Shown piece by piece: positions 8,717-17,189 of a DNA stretch of 64,000 nt. Source of the stretch: Paenibacillus sp. MAHUQ-63 (lineage in GTDB: Bacteria; Bacillota; Bacilli; Paenibacillales; NBRC-103111). The notes under the pieces were generated by a model. That model made no database searches. It was not told the origin of the DNA and worked only from the letters and a program-made list of their open reading frames with translations. The DNA lies in assembly GCF_028765165.1 (NCBI RefSeq), contig NZ_JARADB010000004.1, positions 372,001 through 436,000 of the forward strand, given 5' to 3'. Each line of letters starts with the position of its first letter. Position 1 is the first letter of the stretch. The position numbers and the translations under genes are program-made.

Positions 8717-8747
8717 CCTGTTTACCTTGTAGACAGGTTTTTTATTT
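8717..8747 (+). terminator. Intrinsic terminator after spoVS
   Basis: An 8-bp stem (8717-8724 with 8730-8737, one G-U pair) around CCTTG is followed by TTTTTTATTTTG. Confidence 0.88.
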
Positions 8748-8782
8748 TGTCTTGCAACTCAATTGACGAGGAGGCTGAAGAC

Positions 8783-9724
8783 ATGAGAATTGTGGATACT
8801 CATTGCGATGCGTTGACGAAGCTGTATGCGAATCCCAAACTTGATTTTGCCAAGGAAGAACAAGAGCTGGACGTCAGCTACCCCAGGCTGCGGCAGGGCG
8901 GTGTGAAGGTCCAATGCTTTGCCATCTATTTATCGGATACCATTCAGCATCCTACGTTCGATCATATTTTGCAAATGGTTGATATTTTCCATCGGCAGGT
9001 CGTCCGTCATCCCGGGATGCGGTTTATTCAGAATGTGAAGGACTGGCACGAAGTCGAAGCAAGCGGGCTGACGGGGGCAATCCTTACTCTTGAGGGGTTG
9101 GATGCAATCGCCGGCAATATGACGCATCTGCGTATCCTCTATCATCTAGGGGTAAGGAGCATCGGATTGACGTGGAACTATGCCAATTGGGCTGCGGACG
9201 GTGTTATGGAGCCGCGTAAAGGCGGGTTCACAAGAAAAGGGAAGCTCATGTTAAGAGAATTAGAAACTATGGGTATAATAGCAGATGTATCACATTTGTC
9301 GCCCGCGGCGTTTTGGGAAATGATCGAGGCTTACAACAAGCCGTTTATCGCTTCACACTCGAACGCCCAGAAAATATGTCCTCATCCAAGAAATTTATCA
9401 GACGAACAAATTAAAGCTATCATACAATGTCAGGGACGAATCGGGCTGACGTTTGTACCCTATTTTGTGGATAGTGTGAACATGACGGTTCCCGTAACAG
9501 CCATGCTCAAACACATCGATCACGTCTGTTCATTAGGAGGAGAAGGGCATATTGGCTTCGGATCGGACTTTGACGGCATTGAACAATGGATCAAGGGATT
9601 AAGGCACACGGGACAATACGGAAACTTAGTCGAGGCTTTATGCAAAAACTATAGAGAGGCGCAAGTCGAAGCTTTTTTGTATGGAAATTGGCGGAATTTC
9701 ATGCTGGCGAATCTTCCGAAATGA
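8783..9724 (+). CDS. Membrane dipeptidase (peptidase family M19)
   Basis: Zinc-dependent dipeptidase of the renal dipeptidase (M19) family, which hydrolyses dipeptides including D-amino-acid ones. Visible motifs are DTHCDALTK at the N-terminus (the first metal His/Asp pair), LEGLDAIAGN (the bridging Glu), VSHLS, SHSNAQKICPHPRNLSDEQI, and the terminal metal/substrate motif GFGSDFDGIEQW. The 313 residues show no signal peptide, so unlike the animal enzyme it is probably cytoplasmic. ATG 8783 has ACGAGGAGG about 9 bases upstream; the longer frame from 8747 starts inside the spoVS terminator. It stands alone between terminator-like elements. Confidence 0.92.
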   Translation: MRIVDTHCDALTKLYANPKLDFAKEEQELDVSYPRLRQGGVKVQCFAIYLSDTIQHPTFDHILQMVDIFHRQVVRHPGMRFIQNVKDWHEVEASGLTGAILTLEGLDAIAGNMTHLRILYHLGVRSIGLTWNYANWAADGVMEPRKGGFTRKGKLMLRELETMGIIADVSHLSPAAFWEMIEAYNKPFIASHSNAQKICPHPRNLSDEQIKAIIQCQGRIGLTFVPYFVDSVNMTVPVTAMLKHIDHVCSLGGEGHIGFGSDFDGIEQWIKGLRHTGQYGNLVEALCKNYREAQVEAFLYGNWRNFMLANLPK

Positions 9725-9752
9725 AAACTGAAGATCGATCTAAAATTGATAT

Positions 9753-9795
9753 GGGTTCGATCTAAAAACTCTATCTTTTAGATTTGTTTGAACCC
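9753..9795 (+). promoter_or_regulatory. Long bulged hairpin before the korA promoter
   Basis: GGGTTC (9753-9758) pairs with GAACCC (9790-9795) and ATCTAAAA (9760-9767) with TTTTAGAT (9776-9783), leaving an asymmetric TTGTTT bulge. There is no T run after it. It could end the dipeptidase transcript inefficiently or be a binding site next to the -35 box at 9797. Confidence 0.5.
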
Positions 9796-9796
9796 C

Positions 9797-9858
9797 TTGC
9801 AATTTGCTTCATAAAGGCATAGAATTTGGTTGACAAGTGAAAGAAATTTTTTATTGCA
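9797..9858 (+). promoter_or_regulatory. Putative tandem promoters of korAB
   Basis: TTGCAA (9797-9802), 17 bases, TAGAAT (9820-9825) is the better pair. A second set, TTGACA (9830-9835), 17 bases, TATTGC (9853-9858), overlaps downstream. Both lie upstream of the korA start at 9932. Confidence 0.55.
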
Positions 9859-9931
9859 TCATCTTTATTTACTAGGAATTTAGCTAATTCAATGTCTTCG
9901 AGCAGCTACAATCAAAAGGAGTGGACGTACG

Positions 9932-11680
9932 GTGATTAGTCAGTTATCTTGGAAAATCGGAGGTCAACAGGGGGAAGGGGTCGAAAGTACAGACCGTATC
10001 TTCTCTACTGCATTGAACCGTCTCGGTTACTATTTGTATGGGTACCGTCATTTCTCTTCACGGATTAAGGGGGGACATACAAATAACAAGATTCGCATCA
10101 GCACCAAACCGATTCGCGCAATTTCAGACGATTTGGACATCCTGGTCGCATTTGACCAAGAAAGTATCGATTTCAACGCCCATGAGCTTCGTGAGAACGG
10201 CGTAATCGTCGCAGATGCCAAATTCAATCCGGTATTACCTGAAGGAATTAAAGCTCGCTTGTTCCCTGTACCGATCACAGCGATCGCAGAAGAACTTGGT
10301 ACATCCCTATTTAAGAACATGGCCGCATCAGGTGCATCTTGGGCGCTGCTCGGTTTGCCTCTTGATGTGTTTAATAAAGCTGTAGAAGAAGAGTTCGGAC
10401 GTAAAGGTGCAGCTGTTGTTGAGAAGAACGTCGAAGCAGTGCGTAAAGGTGCTGAATCCGTTCTTGAATTGGCAGGCGGCCCGATCGCTGACTTCCAACT
10501 TGAGCCGGCTGACGGCAAACAGAAATTGTTCATGATCGGTAACGATGCGATCGCTCTTGGCGCAGTAGCGGCAGGCTGCCGTTTCATGCCAGCATATCCG
10601 ATCACACCGGCTTCCGAGGTGATGGAATATCTGATCAAAGCGCTTCCTAAATTCGGCGGCACAGTCATTCAGACCGAGGACGAAATCGCAGCATGCACAA
10701 TGGCAATCGGCGCTAACTACGCAGGTGCGCGTGCACTGACGGCTTCAGCAGGTCCTGGTCTTTCCTTGATGATGGAAGCGATCGGTCTTGCAGGTATGAC
10801 GGAAACTCCGGTTGTTATCGTCGATACGCAGCGCGGCGGTCCAAGTACAGGTCTTCCAACGAAACAAGAGCAATCCGACTTGAACGCGATGGTGTACGGT
10901 ACGCACGGTGAAATCCCGAAAATCGTATTGTCTCCAAGCACAATCGAGGAATGCTTCTACGATACAATCGAAGCTTTCAACTTGGCTGAGAAATACCAAT
11001 GCCCGGTTATTCTTATGACAGATCTTCAGCTTTCCCTGGGTAAACAGTCCGCAGAAATGCTGGATTACAACCGCATCGTTATCGACCGCGGCAACCTGGT
11101 GACAGAAGCTCCTGAGCTGACAGACAACCAATTGTTCAAACGTTATGAGTTCACAGCGAACGGTATTTCTCCTCGCGTAGTCCCAGGCGTGAAGCATGGG
11201 CTTCACCACGTAACAGGGGTTGAGCACGACCAAACAGGCCGTCCTTCCGAGAGCACAGAAAACCGTCAAAAAATGATGGATAAACGTCTTGAGAAGCTGA
11301 AACACATTCAAGTGACAGACGCGATCAAAGTAGACGCTCCGCATGAGAACCCAGACCTCTTGATTATCGGTATGGGATCCACCGGCGGTACTATCGATGA
11401 AGCTAGACGCCGCGTTGAGAAAGAAGGCATCAAAACGAATCACGCGACTGTACGTTTGATTCATCCGTTCCCAGCCGAGCAGCTGAGACCGTATATTGAG
11501 AAAGCTAAGACTGTAATCGTTGTTGAGAACAATGCGACAGGTCAACTAGCCGATCAAATCAAACTGCATGTCGGTCATGCAGATAAAATTAAGAACGTTC
11601 TGAAATATAACGGTAATCCGTTCCTTCCAGCAGAGATCGAACAAAAATGTAAGGAGTTGACTTTAGCATGGCAACATTAA
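9932..11680 (+). CDS. korA: 2-oxoacid:ferredoxin oxidoreductase, fused gamma-alpha subunit
   Basis: Large subunit of a two-subunit 2-oxoacid:acceptor oxidoreductase, which decarboxylates a 2-oxoacid such as 2-oxoglutarate to the acyl-CoA and passes electrons to ferredoxin. The first 185 residues or so are the gamma (CoA-binding/Rossmann) domain, with GGQQGEGVES and RIKGGHTNNKIR. The alpha pyrimidine-binding domain follows from about 205, with AYPITPASEVMEYL, TEDEIAACTMAIGANYAGARA and DTQRGGPSTGLPTKQEQSDL, and a transketolase-C-like end. GTG 9932 has AAAAGGAG 10 bases upstream. It overlaps korB by 13 bases. Compared with the enzyme at 19-22 kb it has no ferredoxin domain. Substrate choice cannot be read from sequence; korAB naming follows the common annotation of this type in Bacillales. 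Confidence 0.9.
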   Translation: MISQLSWKIGGQQGEGVESTDRIFSTALNRLGYYLYGYRHFSSRIKGGHTNNKIRISTKPIRAISDDLDILVAFDQESIDFNAHELRENGVIVADAKFNPVLPEGIKARLFPVPITAIAEELGTSLFKNMAASGASWALLGLPLDVFNKAVEEEFGRKGAAVVEKNVEAVRKGAESVLELAGGPIADFQLEPADGKQKLFMIGNDAIALGAVAAGCRFMPAYPITPASEVMEYLIKALPKFGGTVIQTEDEIAACTMAIGANYAGARALTASAGPGLSLMMEAIGLAGMTETPVVIVDTQRGGPSTGLPTKQEQSDLNAMVYGTHGEIPKIVLSPSTIEECFYDTIEAFNLAEKYQCPVILMTDLQLSLGKQSAEMLDYNRIVIDRGNLVTEAPELTDNQLFKRYEFTANGISPRVVPGVKHGLHHVTGVEHDQTGRPSESTENRQKMMDKRLEKLKHIQVTDAIKVDAPHENPDLLIIGMGSTGGTIDEARRRVEKEGIKTNHATVRLIHPFPAEQLRPYIEKAKTVIVVENNATGQLADQIKLHVGHADKIKNVLKYNGNPFLPAEIEQKCKELTLAWQH

Positions 11681-12534
11681 AAGATTTTCGTAACAATGTA
11701 AAGCCAAACTGGTGCCCAGGATGCGGAGACTTCTCCGTACAAGCAGCTATTCAGCGTGCAGCAGCTAACGTTGGTTTGGAACCTGAAGGTTTGGCTATCG
11801 TATCCGGTATCGGTTGTTCCGGCCGTATCTCCGGTTACATCAATGCGTACGGCTTCCATGGTATTCACGGCAGATCGCTGCCGATCGCTCAAGGCGTGAA
11901 GATGGCTAACCGCGATCTGACAGTTATCGCTTCCGGCGGTGACGGTGACGGCTTCGCGATCGGTATGGGTCACACGGTGCATGCGATTCGCCGCAACATC
12001 GACGTTACTTACATCGTTATGGATAACCAAATTTACGGTTTGACGAAAGGTCAAGCTTCCCCGCGAAGTGCGGAAGGCTTCAAAACGAAATCAACGCCTC
12101 AAGGTACTATCGAGTCCGCGATTTCTCCGCTAGAAGTAGCGATGGCTGCGGGTGCAACGTTCGTAGCTCAATCCTTCTCCAGCAACTTGAAACAGCTGAC
12201 AGCCGTGATCGAAGCGGGTCTGAATCACAAAGGGTTCTCCTTGATCAACGTATTCAGCCCTTGCGTAACGTTCAACAAAGTGAACACGTATGACTGGTTC
12301 AAAGAAAACATCGTAGACTTGGATGAAATTCCTGACTATGATTACACGAACCGCGTAATGGCAATGACCAAAATCATGGAAACCAATTCCATGCTGACTG
12401 GTATCATTTACCAAAACAAAGATAAGAAGAGCTATGAAGATTCTATTCCGAACTTCGCGAAAGAAGGACTTTCGAAACAAAATCTTCAACTTTCAGAAGC
12501 GGATTTCAACAAAATGCTCACTGAATTTAAATAA
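11668..12534 (+). CDS. korB: 2-oxoacid:ferredoxin oxidoreductase beta subunit
   Basis: Thiamine diphosphate- and [4Fe-4S]-binding beta subunit that pairs with the preceding KorA. The cluster and cofactor motifs are visible: WCPGCGDFS near residue 14, SGIGCSGR, the TPP-binding core ASGGDGDGFAIGMGH...MDNQIYGLTKGQASP, and the fourth cysteine in FSPCVTFN. The 288 residues are the normal length for short KorB/PorB types. In PFOR-type beta subunits the substrate loop reads NTG(G)Q; here it is GLTKGQ, as in 2-oxoglutarate or broad 2-oxoacid enzymes. The start ATG lies inside the korA end, so the subunits are translationally coupled, and a strong terminator closes the operon. Confidence 0.92.
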   Translation: MATLKDFRNNVKPNWCPGCGDFSVQAAIQRAAANVGLEPEGLAIVSGIGCSGRISGYINAYGFHGIHGRSLPIAQGVKMANRDLTVIASGGDGDGFAIGMGHTVHAIRRNIDVTYIVMDNQIYGLTKGQASPRSAEGFKTKSTPQGTIESAISPLEVAMAAGATFVAQSFSSNLKQLTAVIEAGLNHKGFSLINVFSPCVTFNKVNTYDWFKENIVDLDEIPDYDYTNRVMAMTKIMETNSMLTGIIYQNKDKKSYEDSIPNFAKEGLSKQNLQLSEADFNKMLTEFK

Positions 12535-12546
12535 ACGTTCCACCTT

Positions 12547-12580
12547 AAGGGCATATGGAGATACTCCGTATGCCCTTTTT
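12547..12580 (+). terminator. Intrinsic terminator after korAB
   Basis: A 14-bp stem (12547-12560 with 12564-12577, one wobble pair) is followed by TTTTTG. Confidence 0.92.
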
Positions 12581-12639
12581 GCCGAGCGGCAATACTGACA
12601 TCTATTCAACGATAACTATACATAAAAGGATGATGATCA

Positions 12640-13209
12640 ATGAAAACCGTACCCGTAGGCGTTTCAGCCCGACATATACATTTGACTCAAGAGCATGTGG
12701 AAGCTTTATTCGGGGCAGGCCATGAGCTGACGCATTTTAAAGACCTGTCACAGCCAGGTCAATACGCAGCCCAAGAAACGGTTGCCATCGTAGGACCAAA
12801 AGGCAGAATGGAAAAAGTAAGAATTCTGGGTCCAGTGCGCCCGGCATCTCAGATTGAAATATCTCGAACCGATGCATTCTCGCTCGGTGTGCATCCTCCA
12901 GTTCGCGAATCAGGCAAGATCGAAGGAACACCCGGACTTCGCGTTGTAGGCCCAGCCGGTGAAGTGGTGCTGAACCAAGGTGTCATTGTCGCAGCGAGAC
13001 ATATTCATTTCCATACGAGCGATGCGGAGAAGTGGGGCATTCAAGACAAGCAGCTGCTTCGTGTCAAAGTGAACGGGGAGCGCCCATTGATATTCGAAAA
13101 CGTCATTGCCCGAGTGTCCGATCAGTTCGCGCTGGATATGCACATTGACACCGATGAGGGGAATGCCGCAGGAGTGAAAACAGGAGATCTCGCTGAGATT
13201 ATCGATTGA
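12640..13209 (+). CDS. pduL: Phosphate propanoyltransferase (PduL family)
   Basis: Phosphotransacylase of the PduL family, which exchanges CoA for phosphate on acetyl- or propionyl-CoA. Both halves of the duplicated beta-barrel show their zinc-binding motif: SARHIHLTQEHV near residue 8 and AARHIHFHTSDAEKWG near 116, followed by GNAAGVK near the C-terminus. There is no N-terminal encapsulation peptide, so it is probably a free cytoplasmic enzyme rather than a microcompartment component; no shell genes are nearby. With the acyl-CoA-producing korAB upstream it could feed acyl phosphate formation, but a terminator separates them, so this link is inference only. 189 residues; ATG 12640 with AAAGGATGATG upstream. 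Confidence 0.9.
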   Translation: MKTVPVGVSARHIHLTQEHVEALFGAGHELTHFKDLSQPGQYAAQETVAIVGPKGRMEKVRILGPVRPASQIEISRTDAFSLGVHPPVRESGKIEGTPGLRVVGPAGEVVLNQGVIVAARHIHFHTSDAEKWGIQDKQLLRVKVNGERPLIFENVIARVSDQFALDMHIDTDEGNAAGVKTGDLAEIID

Positions 13210-13246
13210 TCCGACAGGGCTTTTTCACACTTATGCCAATTTCCTT

Positions 13247-13276
13247 TTGTACTAAATAGGCTTGTGATGTTATAAT
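13247..13276 (+). promoter_or_regulatory. Promoter of miaB-ricA
   Basis: TTGTAC (13247-13252), an 18-base spacer and a perfect TATAAT (13271-13276), about 68 bases before the miaB GTG start. Confidence 0.65.
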
Positions 13277-13343
13277 AAAAGTTGCGTAATTATTGATGAA
13301 TGACGTAAGTTTTACCAACGCATAACGCTTAGGAGGAACGAAA

Positions 13344-14825
13344 GTGGCTAACCAAGTGAAATCCGACAAGGATTATTCCCAATATTTTCAGCCTCCTTCA
13401 CTGACAGATGCTAAGAAGCGCGGAAAAGAAGAAATAGCCGTCCATTACGACTTTACTATCCCTGAGGAGATGCAGGGGTTCGGCAAGGATAAATATTATT
13501 TGATTCGCACTTACGGATGCCAGATGAACGAGCATGATACAGAAGTGATGAGAGGCTTACTGGAACAAATGGGCTATCAGTCTACGGAGGACAAGTATCT
13601 GGCAGACGTTATTCTGCTGAATACCTGCGCGATCCGCGAGAATGCTGAGGACAAAGTGTTCGGCGAGCTTGGCCATCTGAAGGCGCTGAAGGCGCAGAAG
13701 CCGGGTCTGGTGCTGGGTGTCTGCGGTTGTATGTCGCAGGAGGAAGCTGTTGTGAACCGAATCATGCAGAAGCATGCTTTCGTAGATTTGATTTTCGGTA
13801 CGCACAACATTCATCGTCTGCCTGCTCTGTTGAAGGATGCCTTCTATAACAAGGAAATGGTCGTCGAGGTTTGGTCCAAAGAAGGCGATATCGTAGAGAA
13901 TTTGCCTAAGAAGCGGGAGGGTATCCGCGCTTGGGTGAATATAATGTTCGGTTGTGACAAGTTCTGCACCTATTGCATCGTTCCTTATACACGCGGTAAA
14001 GAGAGAAGCCGCAGACCGCAGGACGTGCTGGCAGAAGTACGTGACCTGGCTCGTCAAGGGTTTCAGGAAATCACGCTGCTCGGACAGAATGTCAATGCCT
14101 ATGGCAAAGACTTCGAAGATATCACCTACTCCTTCGCCAATCTGATGGATGATATCCGCAAGATCGATGTGCCGCGCGTTCGCTTTACGACTTCGCACCC
14201 GCGTGATTTCGATGACGATTTGATCGAAGTGTTGGGCAAAGGCGGTAACTTGGTTGAGCATATCCATCTGCCGGTTCAGTCGGGCAACACGGAAGTGCTC
14301 AAACGGATGAGCCGCAAATATTCCCGGGATCATTATCTGCAGCTGGTGCGCAAAATTAAAGCGACGATGCCGGACGTCGTGCTGACGACGGATATTATCG
14401 TTGGCTTCCCCGGCGAGACGGATGAGCAGTTCGAGGAAACAATGTCGCTCTTTGAGGAAGTCGGGTTCGATTTCGCGTTCACGTTTATTTATTCACCGCG
14501 TGAGGGCACACCGGCAGCCGCAATGGAAGACAACGTTCCGATGGAAGTCAAGAAGCAGCGTCTGTACCGCTTGAATGAGCTGGTGAACGCTCACAGCAAA
14601 GCGAGCAACGACAAGCTGTTTGGCCAGACGGTGGAAGTGCTGGTCGAAGGCGAGAGCAAGAACAATGCCGATGTTTTGGCCGGCCGCACGCGGACGAATA
14701 AATTAATTCACTTCACCGGTCCCAAAGAGCTTATCGGCCAAATGGTTGACGTGCAAGTCACGCATGCGCAAACCTGGATCTTGAAAGGCGAAATCGTATC
14801 GAAGCCTATGCAAATGTCCATTTAA
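13344..14825 (+). CDS. miaB: tRNA-2-methylthio-N6-dimethylallyladenosine synthase MiaB
   Basis: Radical SAM methylthiotransferase acting on N6-isopentenyladenosine 37 of tRNAs that read UNN codons. The MTTase domain cysteines are in [20 protein letters not shown] and [10 protein letters not shown]. The radical SAM motif is CDKFCTYC, followed by [14 protein letters not shown]-terminal TRAM domain ends the 493-residue protein. The N-terminal extension of about 55 residues before the MTTase domain is typical of Firmicute MiaB. GTG 13344 is preceded by AGGAGG with a 7-base gap. ricA follows after 32 bases, the same order as miaB-ymcA in Bacillus. The paralogous rimO is at the left end of the window. 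Confidence 0.96.
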   Translation: MANQVKSDKDYSQYFQPPSLTDAKKRGKEEIAVHYDFTIPEEMQGFGKDKYYLIRTYGCQMNEHDTEVMRGLLEQMGYQSTEDKYLADVILLNTCAIRENAEDKVFGELGHLKALKAQKPGLVLGVCGCMSQEEAVVNRIMQKHAFVDLIFGTHNIHRLPALLKDAFYNKEMVVEVWSKEGDIVENLPKKREGIRAWVNIMFGCDKFCTYCIVPYTRGKERSRRPQDVLAEVRDLARQGFQEITLLGQNVNAYGKDFEDITYSFANLMDDIRKIDVPRVRFTTSHPRDFDDDLIEVLGKGGNLVEHIHLPVQSGNTEVLKRMSRKYSRDHYLQLVRKIKATMPDVVLTTDIIVGFPGETDEQFEETMSLFEEVGFDFAFTFIYSPREGTPAAAMEDNVPMEVKKQRLYRLNELVNAHSKASNDKLFGQTVEVLVEGESKNNADVLAGRTRTNKLIHFTGPKELIGQMVDVQVTHAQTWILKGEIVSKPMQMSI

Positions 14826-14857
14826 TTCGTTGCCATAATAGATAGGAGTGTGTACGA

Positions 14858-15322
14858 GTGTCTCACTGTGATCATCAACATAACGATAACCAACCTCATG
14901 CTTTCAAAGTTCCGGAGTATACGAACACGGAAATGATCGTTCGCGAGGATATTTTGGCGAAAGCCAAAGAATTAGCCAATCTGCTCACAACTTCGAATGA
15001 AGTGCAATTTTACCAAAAAGCAGAGAAGCAAATTTCGAACAACCCGGAAATTCAAACATTAATTAACGCCATTAAGAAAAAACAGAAGGAAATCGTCGCC
15101 TTCCAGACGTTCCAGAACGAGAAAATGGTGCAGAAGATTGAGAATGAAATCGAAGTTCTGCAAGACGAACTTGATGGCATTCCGATCGTGAACGAGTTCA
15201 AACAAACGCAAGATGACATCAACTACTTGCTGCAGCTGGTGATGTCGGTTATTCGTGACACGATTTCCGATAAGATCAACGTGGAAGCGGGAACGGCAGA
15301 AGCACCTTCCAAATGTGATTAA
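14858..15322 (+). CDS. ricA: RicA/YmcA family protein (RicAFT complex)
   Basis: Alpha-helical protein of the YlbF/YmcA family. In Bacillus, RicA (YmcA) forms a complex with RicF and RicT that carries iron-sulfur clusters, accelerates the sporulation phosphorelay and directs RNase Y to certain transcripts. The core (about residues 24-130) has the family segment REDILAKAKELANLL..., then QFYQKAEKQISNN and ...IPIVNEFKQTQDDINYLLQLV. Two features suit a cluster ligand role: an N-terminal SHCDHQHNDN and a C-terminal PSKCD. 154 residues, slightly longer than the Bacillus protein. GTG 14858 has GGAGTG upstream. Position directly after miaB supports the call. Confidence 0.88.
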   Translation: MSHCDHQHNDNQPHAFKVPEYTNTEMIVREDILAKAKELANLLTTSNEVQFYQKAEKQISNNPEIQTLINAIKKKQKEIVAFQTFQNEKMVQKIENEIEVLQDELDGIPIVNEFKQTQDDINYLLQLVMSVIRDTISDKINVEAGTAEAPSKCD

Positions 15323-15346
15323 GATGACTTCCTGCAGGAATTTGAG

Positions 15347-15392
15347 AATCGCCCTCGACTCAGGCTCCGCTTGATTTGAGCGGCGATTTTTC
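15347..15392 (+). terminator. Terminator after ricA
   Basis: AATCGCC (15347-15353) pairs with GGCGATT (15382-15388); the loop has its own CTCA/TGAG pairing, and TTTTCC follows. The next gene has its ribosome site just downstream, so partial read-through is likely. Confidence 0.7.
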
Positions 15393-15417
15393 CAAAAAAC
15401 ACGAAGGAGAGGTTGTC

Positions 15418-16152
15418 ATGCTTACTGTACGTAATTTGAGCAAAGTATATCCGCCAGACAATCAGGTGCTGTCCCAAATCAGCTTTCAAGTGGATGAAGG
15501 CGAGTTCATCGCCGTTATCGGAGGCAGCGGAAGCGGGAAAACGACGCTGCTGCGCTGTATTTCTCACCAGGAGAAGTGGACAAGCGGGCAGCTGATCTAT
15601 AACTCCAACGATATTACGAAGCCAGGGCCATGGGAGCGTTTCAAGTTAGGCAAAGATTTCGCTTACCTGGAAGAGAAGCCTTCGCTGAATCGAAATAAAA
15701 GCGCTGTCAAGAATGTGATGATGGGCCGTGTATTCCAAACGCCGATACGGGTACTTACAGGCATGACCTCCAGAGATGAGCACGTAGACTCCATGGATTA
15801 TCTAGAGAAAGTAGGCTTGCTCGATAAAGGCGACAAGAAAGTAGGCCAGCTCAGCGGCGGGGAGCAGCAGCGCGTGGCGATCGCCAAAGCGTTGATTCTC
15901 GGTCCCAAAGTGCTAGTGGCCGACGAGCCTGTGTCGGGCTTGGATCCGAAATCGACGGAATATATTCTTCAAGATTTGAAATCATTATGCAAAGACAGGA
16001 ACATGAGCGTTATTGCCTCTCTGCACAAGGTTGAATTGGCAGAACGGTTCGCGACGCGAATCTGGGGCTTATCGGAGGGCAAGATCGTACTTGACATTCC
16101 GGCCAGATCGCTGACAATGCGTGAGAAAAAGCTCATATTTGGTGAAGTATGA
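15418..16152 (+). CDS. Orphan phosphonate-type ABC transporter ATP-binding protein
   Basis: ABC ATPase of 244 residues closest in pattern to the PhnC family. Walker A GGSGSGKT is near residue 38, the signature LSGGEQQRVAIAKAL near 145 and Walker B VLVADEPVSGLDP near 168, all intact. The HKVELAERFATRIWGL end is PhnC-like. The 42 bases before ATG 15418 in frame are ignored because GAAGGAGAGG lies 5-8 bases before this ATG. No permease or solute-binding gene is next to it; instead it overlaps a tyrosine phosphatase gene by four bases (ATGA). It either works with a transporter encoded elsewhere or has a non-transport role; the sequence cannot decide. Confidence 0.85.
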   Translation: MLTVRNLSKVYPPDNQVLSQISFQVDEGEFIAVIGGSGSGKTTLLRCISHQEKWTSGQLIYNSNDITKPGPWERFKLGKDFAYLEEKPSLNRNKSAVKNVMMGRVFQTPIRVLTGMTSRDEHVDSMDYLEKVGLLDKGDKKVGQLSGGEQQRVAIAKALILGPKVLVADEPVSGLDPKSTEYILQDLKSLCKDRNMSVIASLHKVELAERFATRIWGLSEGKIVLDIPARSLTMREKKLIFGEV

Positions 16153-16634
16153 TTAAGGTATTATTCGTCTGTTTAGGTAACATTTGTCGATCCCCTATGG
16201 CAGAAGCGGTATTTCGCCATCAGGTCAAGCAAGCGGGATTAGCGGAGCAGATCATGATTGATTCCGCAGGGACCGGCGATTGGCATATCGGTCATCCTCC
16301 GCATGAAGGAACGAGGAAAATTTTGGATCAATACCGGATTGATTACAAAGGAATGCAGGCCAGACAGGTAAGAGCTGACGATTTCATTGAATTTACATAT
16401 ATCATTGCAATGGATGAGAGCAACGTGAACAATTTGGCCGGATTCGCTCCTGCTGAGCGGACCGGCGAGTCGCGGGCGTCCATACACAAGCTGCTTGATT
16501 TCGCCCCAGACCGCAAGCTCAAGAACGTGCCGGATCCGTACTATACGGGAAACTTTCAGGAAGTTTATGAAATGGTGGAAGAAAGCTGTGCGCGGCTGCT
16601 TGCTTATGTGAAGGAACATCATCAGCTTACATAA
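16149..16634 (+). CDS. Low-molecular-weight protein-tyrosine phosphatase
   Basis: Cytoplasmic phosphatase that removes phosphate from protein tyrosine or arginine residues. The P-loop C8-LGNIC-R14-S15 at the N-terminus and the general-acid motif DPYYTG with D129 are intact, and 161 residues is the standard length. The Bacillus family includes YwlE (arginine phosphatase) and YfkJ; the residue that separates them is the one after the nucleophile's third position, which is I here (CLGNICRS). The I at that position resembles the tyrosine-specific type more than YwlE, where I recall T, but I hold this loosely. Its ATGA overlap with the ABC ATPase gene implies coupled translation. Confidence 0.92.
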   Translation: MIKVLFVCLGNICRSPMAEAVFRHQVKQAGLAEQIMIDSAGTGDWHIGHPPHEGTRKILDQYRIDYKGMQARQVRADDFIEFTYIIAMDESNVNNLAGFAPAERTGESRASIHKLLDFAPDRKLKNVPDPYYTGNFQEVYEMVEESCARLLAYVKEHHQLT

Positions 16635-16648
16635 CTTAAGGTAAAATA

Positions 16649-16695
16649 GAAAAAGCAAAGGCGAGGAAAATAACTTCTCGATCTTTGCTTTTTTA
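16649..16695. terminator. Bidirectional terminator between convergent genes
   Basis: AAAAGCAAAG (16651-16660) pairs with CTTTGCTTTT (16683-16692), with an inner CGAG/CTCG stem. A-run on the left and T-run on the right let it work for both the phosphatase gene and the leftward gene at 16699. Confidence 0.88.
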
Positions 16696-16698
16696 TTT

Positions 16699-17097
16699 CT
16701 ATAGGATCGTTAATCCGGATCGCGCCAGGCAATCGGAGATCGCTTTGAGCATACTCGGATAAATGGGGATAATTACATCGGTCGGTCCAAGCTCGAACAA
16801 GCCGCTTCGGTTGTGCACGGTTGCCTTTTGCACATAGATGCGAAAGTGCTCGGAGCCCGGTGATAAATGGGTGGATTCTTGGCCCTTCGATCTGGAGTTG
16901 ACAAATGTGATGGCTTTGAACCTCGAATTATCGTAGGGGATAATACTGATGATATCGTCAAGCTTGAAATAGTAGTTAACGTGCGGTTTATGAAGAATAA
17001 GCTCTTTGGTCGTAACCGTAAGTCCATAGTCCTTCTTCTTATGAGACATTTTCAAGTCGCCTTCCAGCGATTTGATCTGAATGAAATCCGAATTCAT
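16699..17097 (-). CDS. Conserved-looking protein of unknown function, 132 aa
   Basis: I do not recognise the family. The protein is cytoplasmic in appearance (no signal peptide or membrane helix), mildly basic and mostly beta-strand in character: alternating hydrophobic patterns in YGLTVTTKELILHK, YYFKLDDIISIIPY and FKAITFV, ending in a helix (LKAISDCLARSGLTIL). Such a pattern with a C-terminal helix resembles PH/GRAM-like small domains, but this is only an impression. The start ATG 17097 has GAAGGAGGG about 8 bases upstream on the minus strand, which strongly supports real translation. It is separated from the kinase gene upstream by 92 bases and ends at the shared bidirectional terminator. 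Confidence 0.75.
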   Translation of the reverse strand: MNSDFIQIKSLEGDLKMSHKKKDYGLTVTTKELILHKPHVNYYFKLDDIISIIPYDNSRFKAITFVNSRSKGQESTHLSPGSEHFRIYVQKATVHNRSGLFELGPTDVIIPIYPSMLKAISDCLARSGLTIL

Positions 17098-17189
17098 AGC
17101 AAAAGCCCTCCTTCACGAGTCATGATGTTCGCGCTTGTCTTAACAGAATAACACAGATCATCACTCCTGTTAATGGAGGGACTTGGGTT

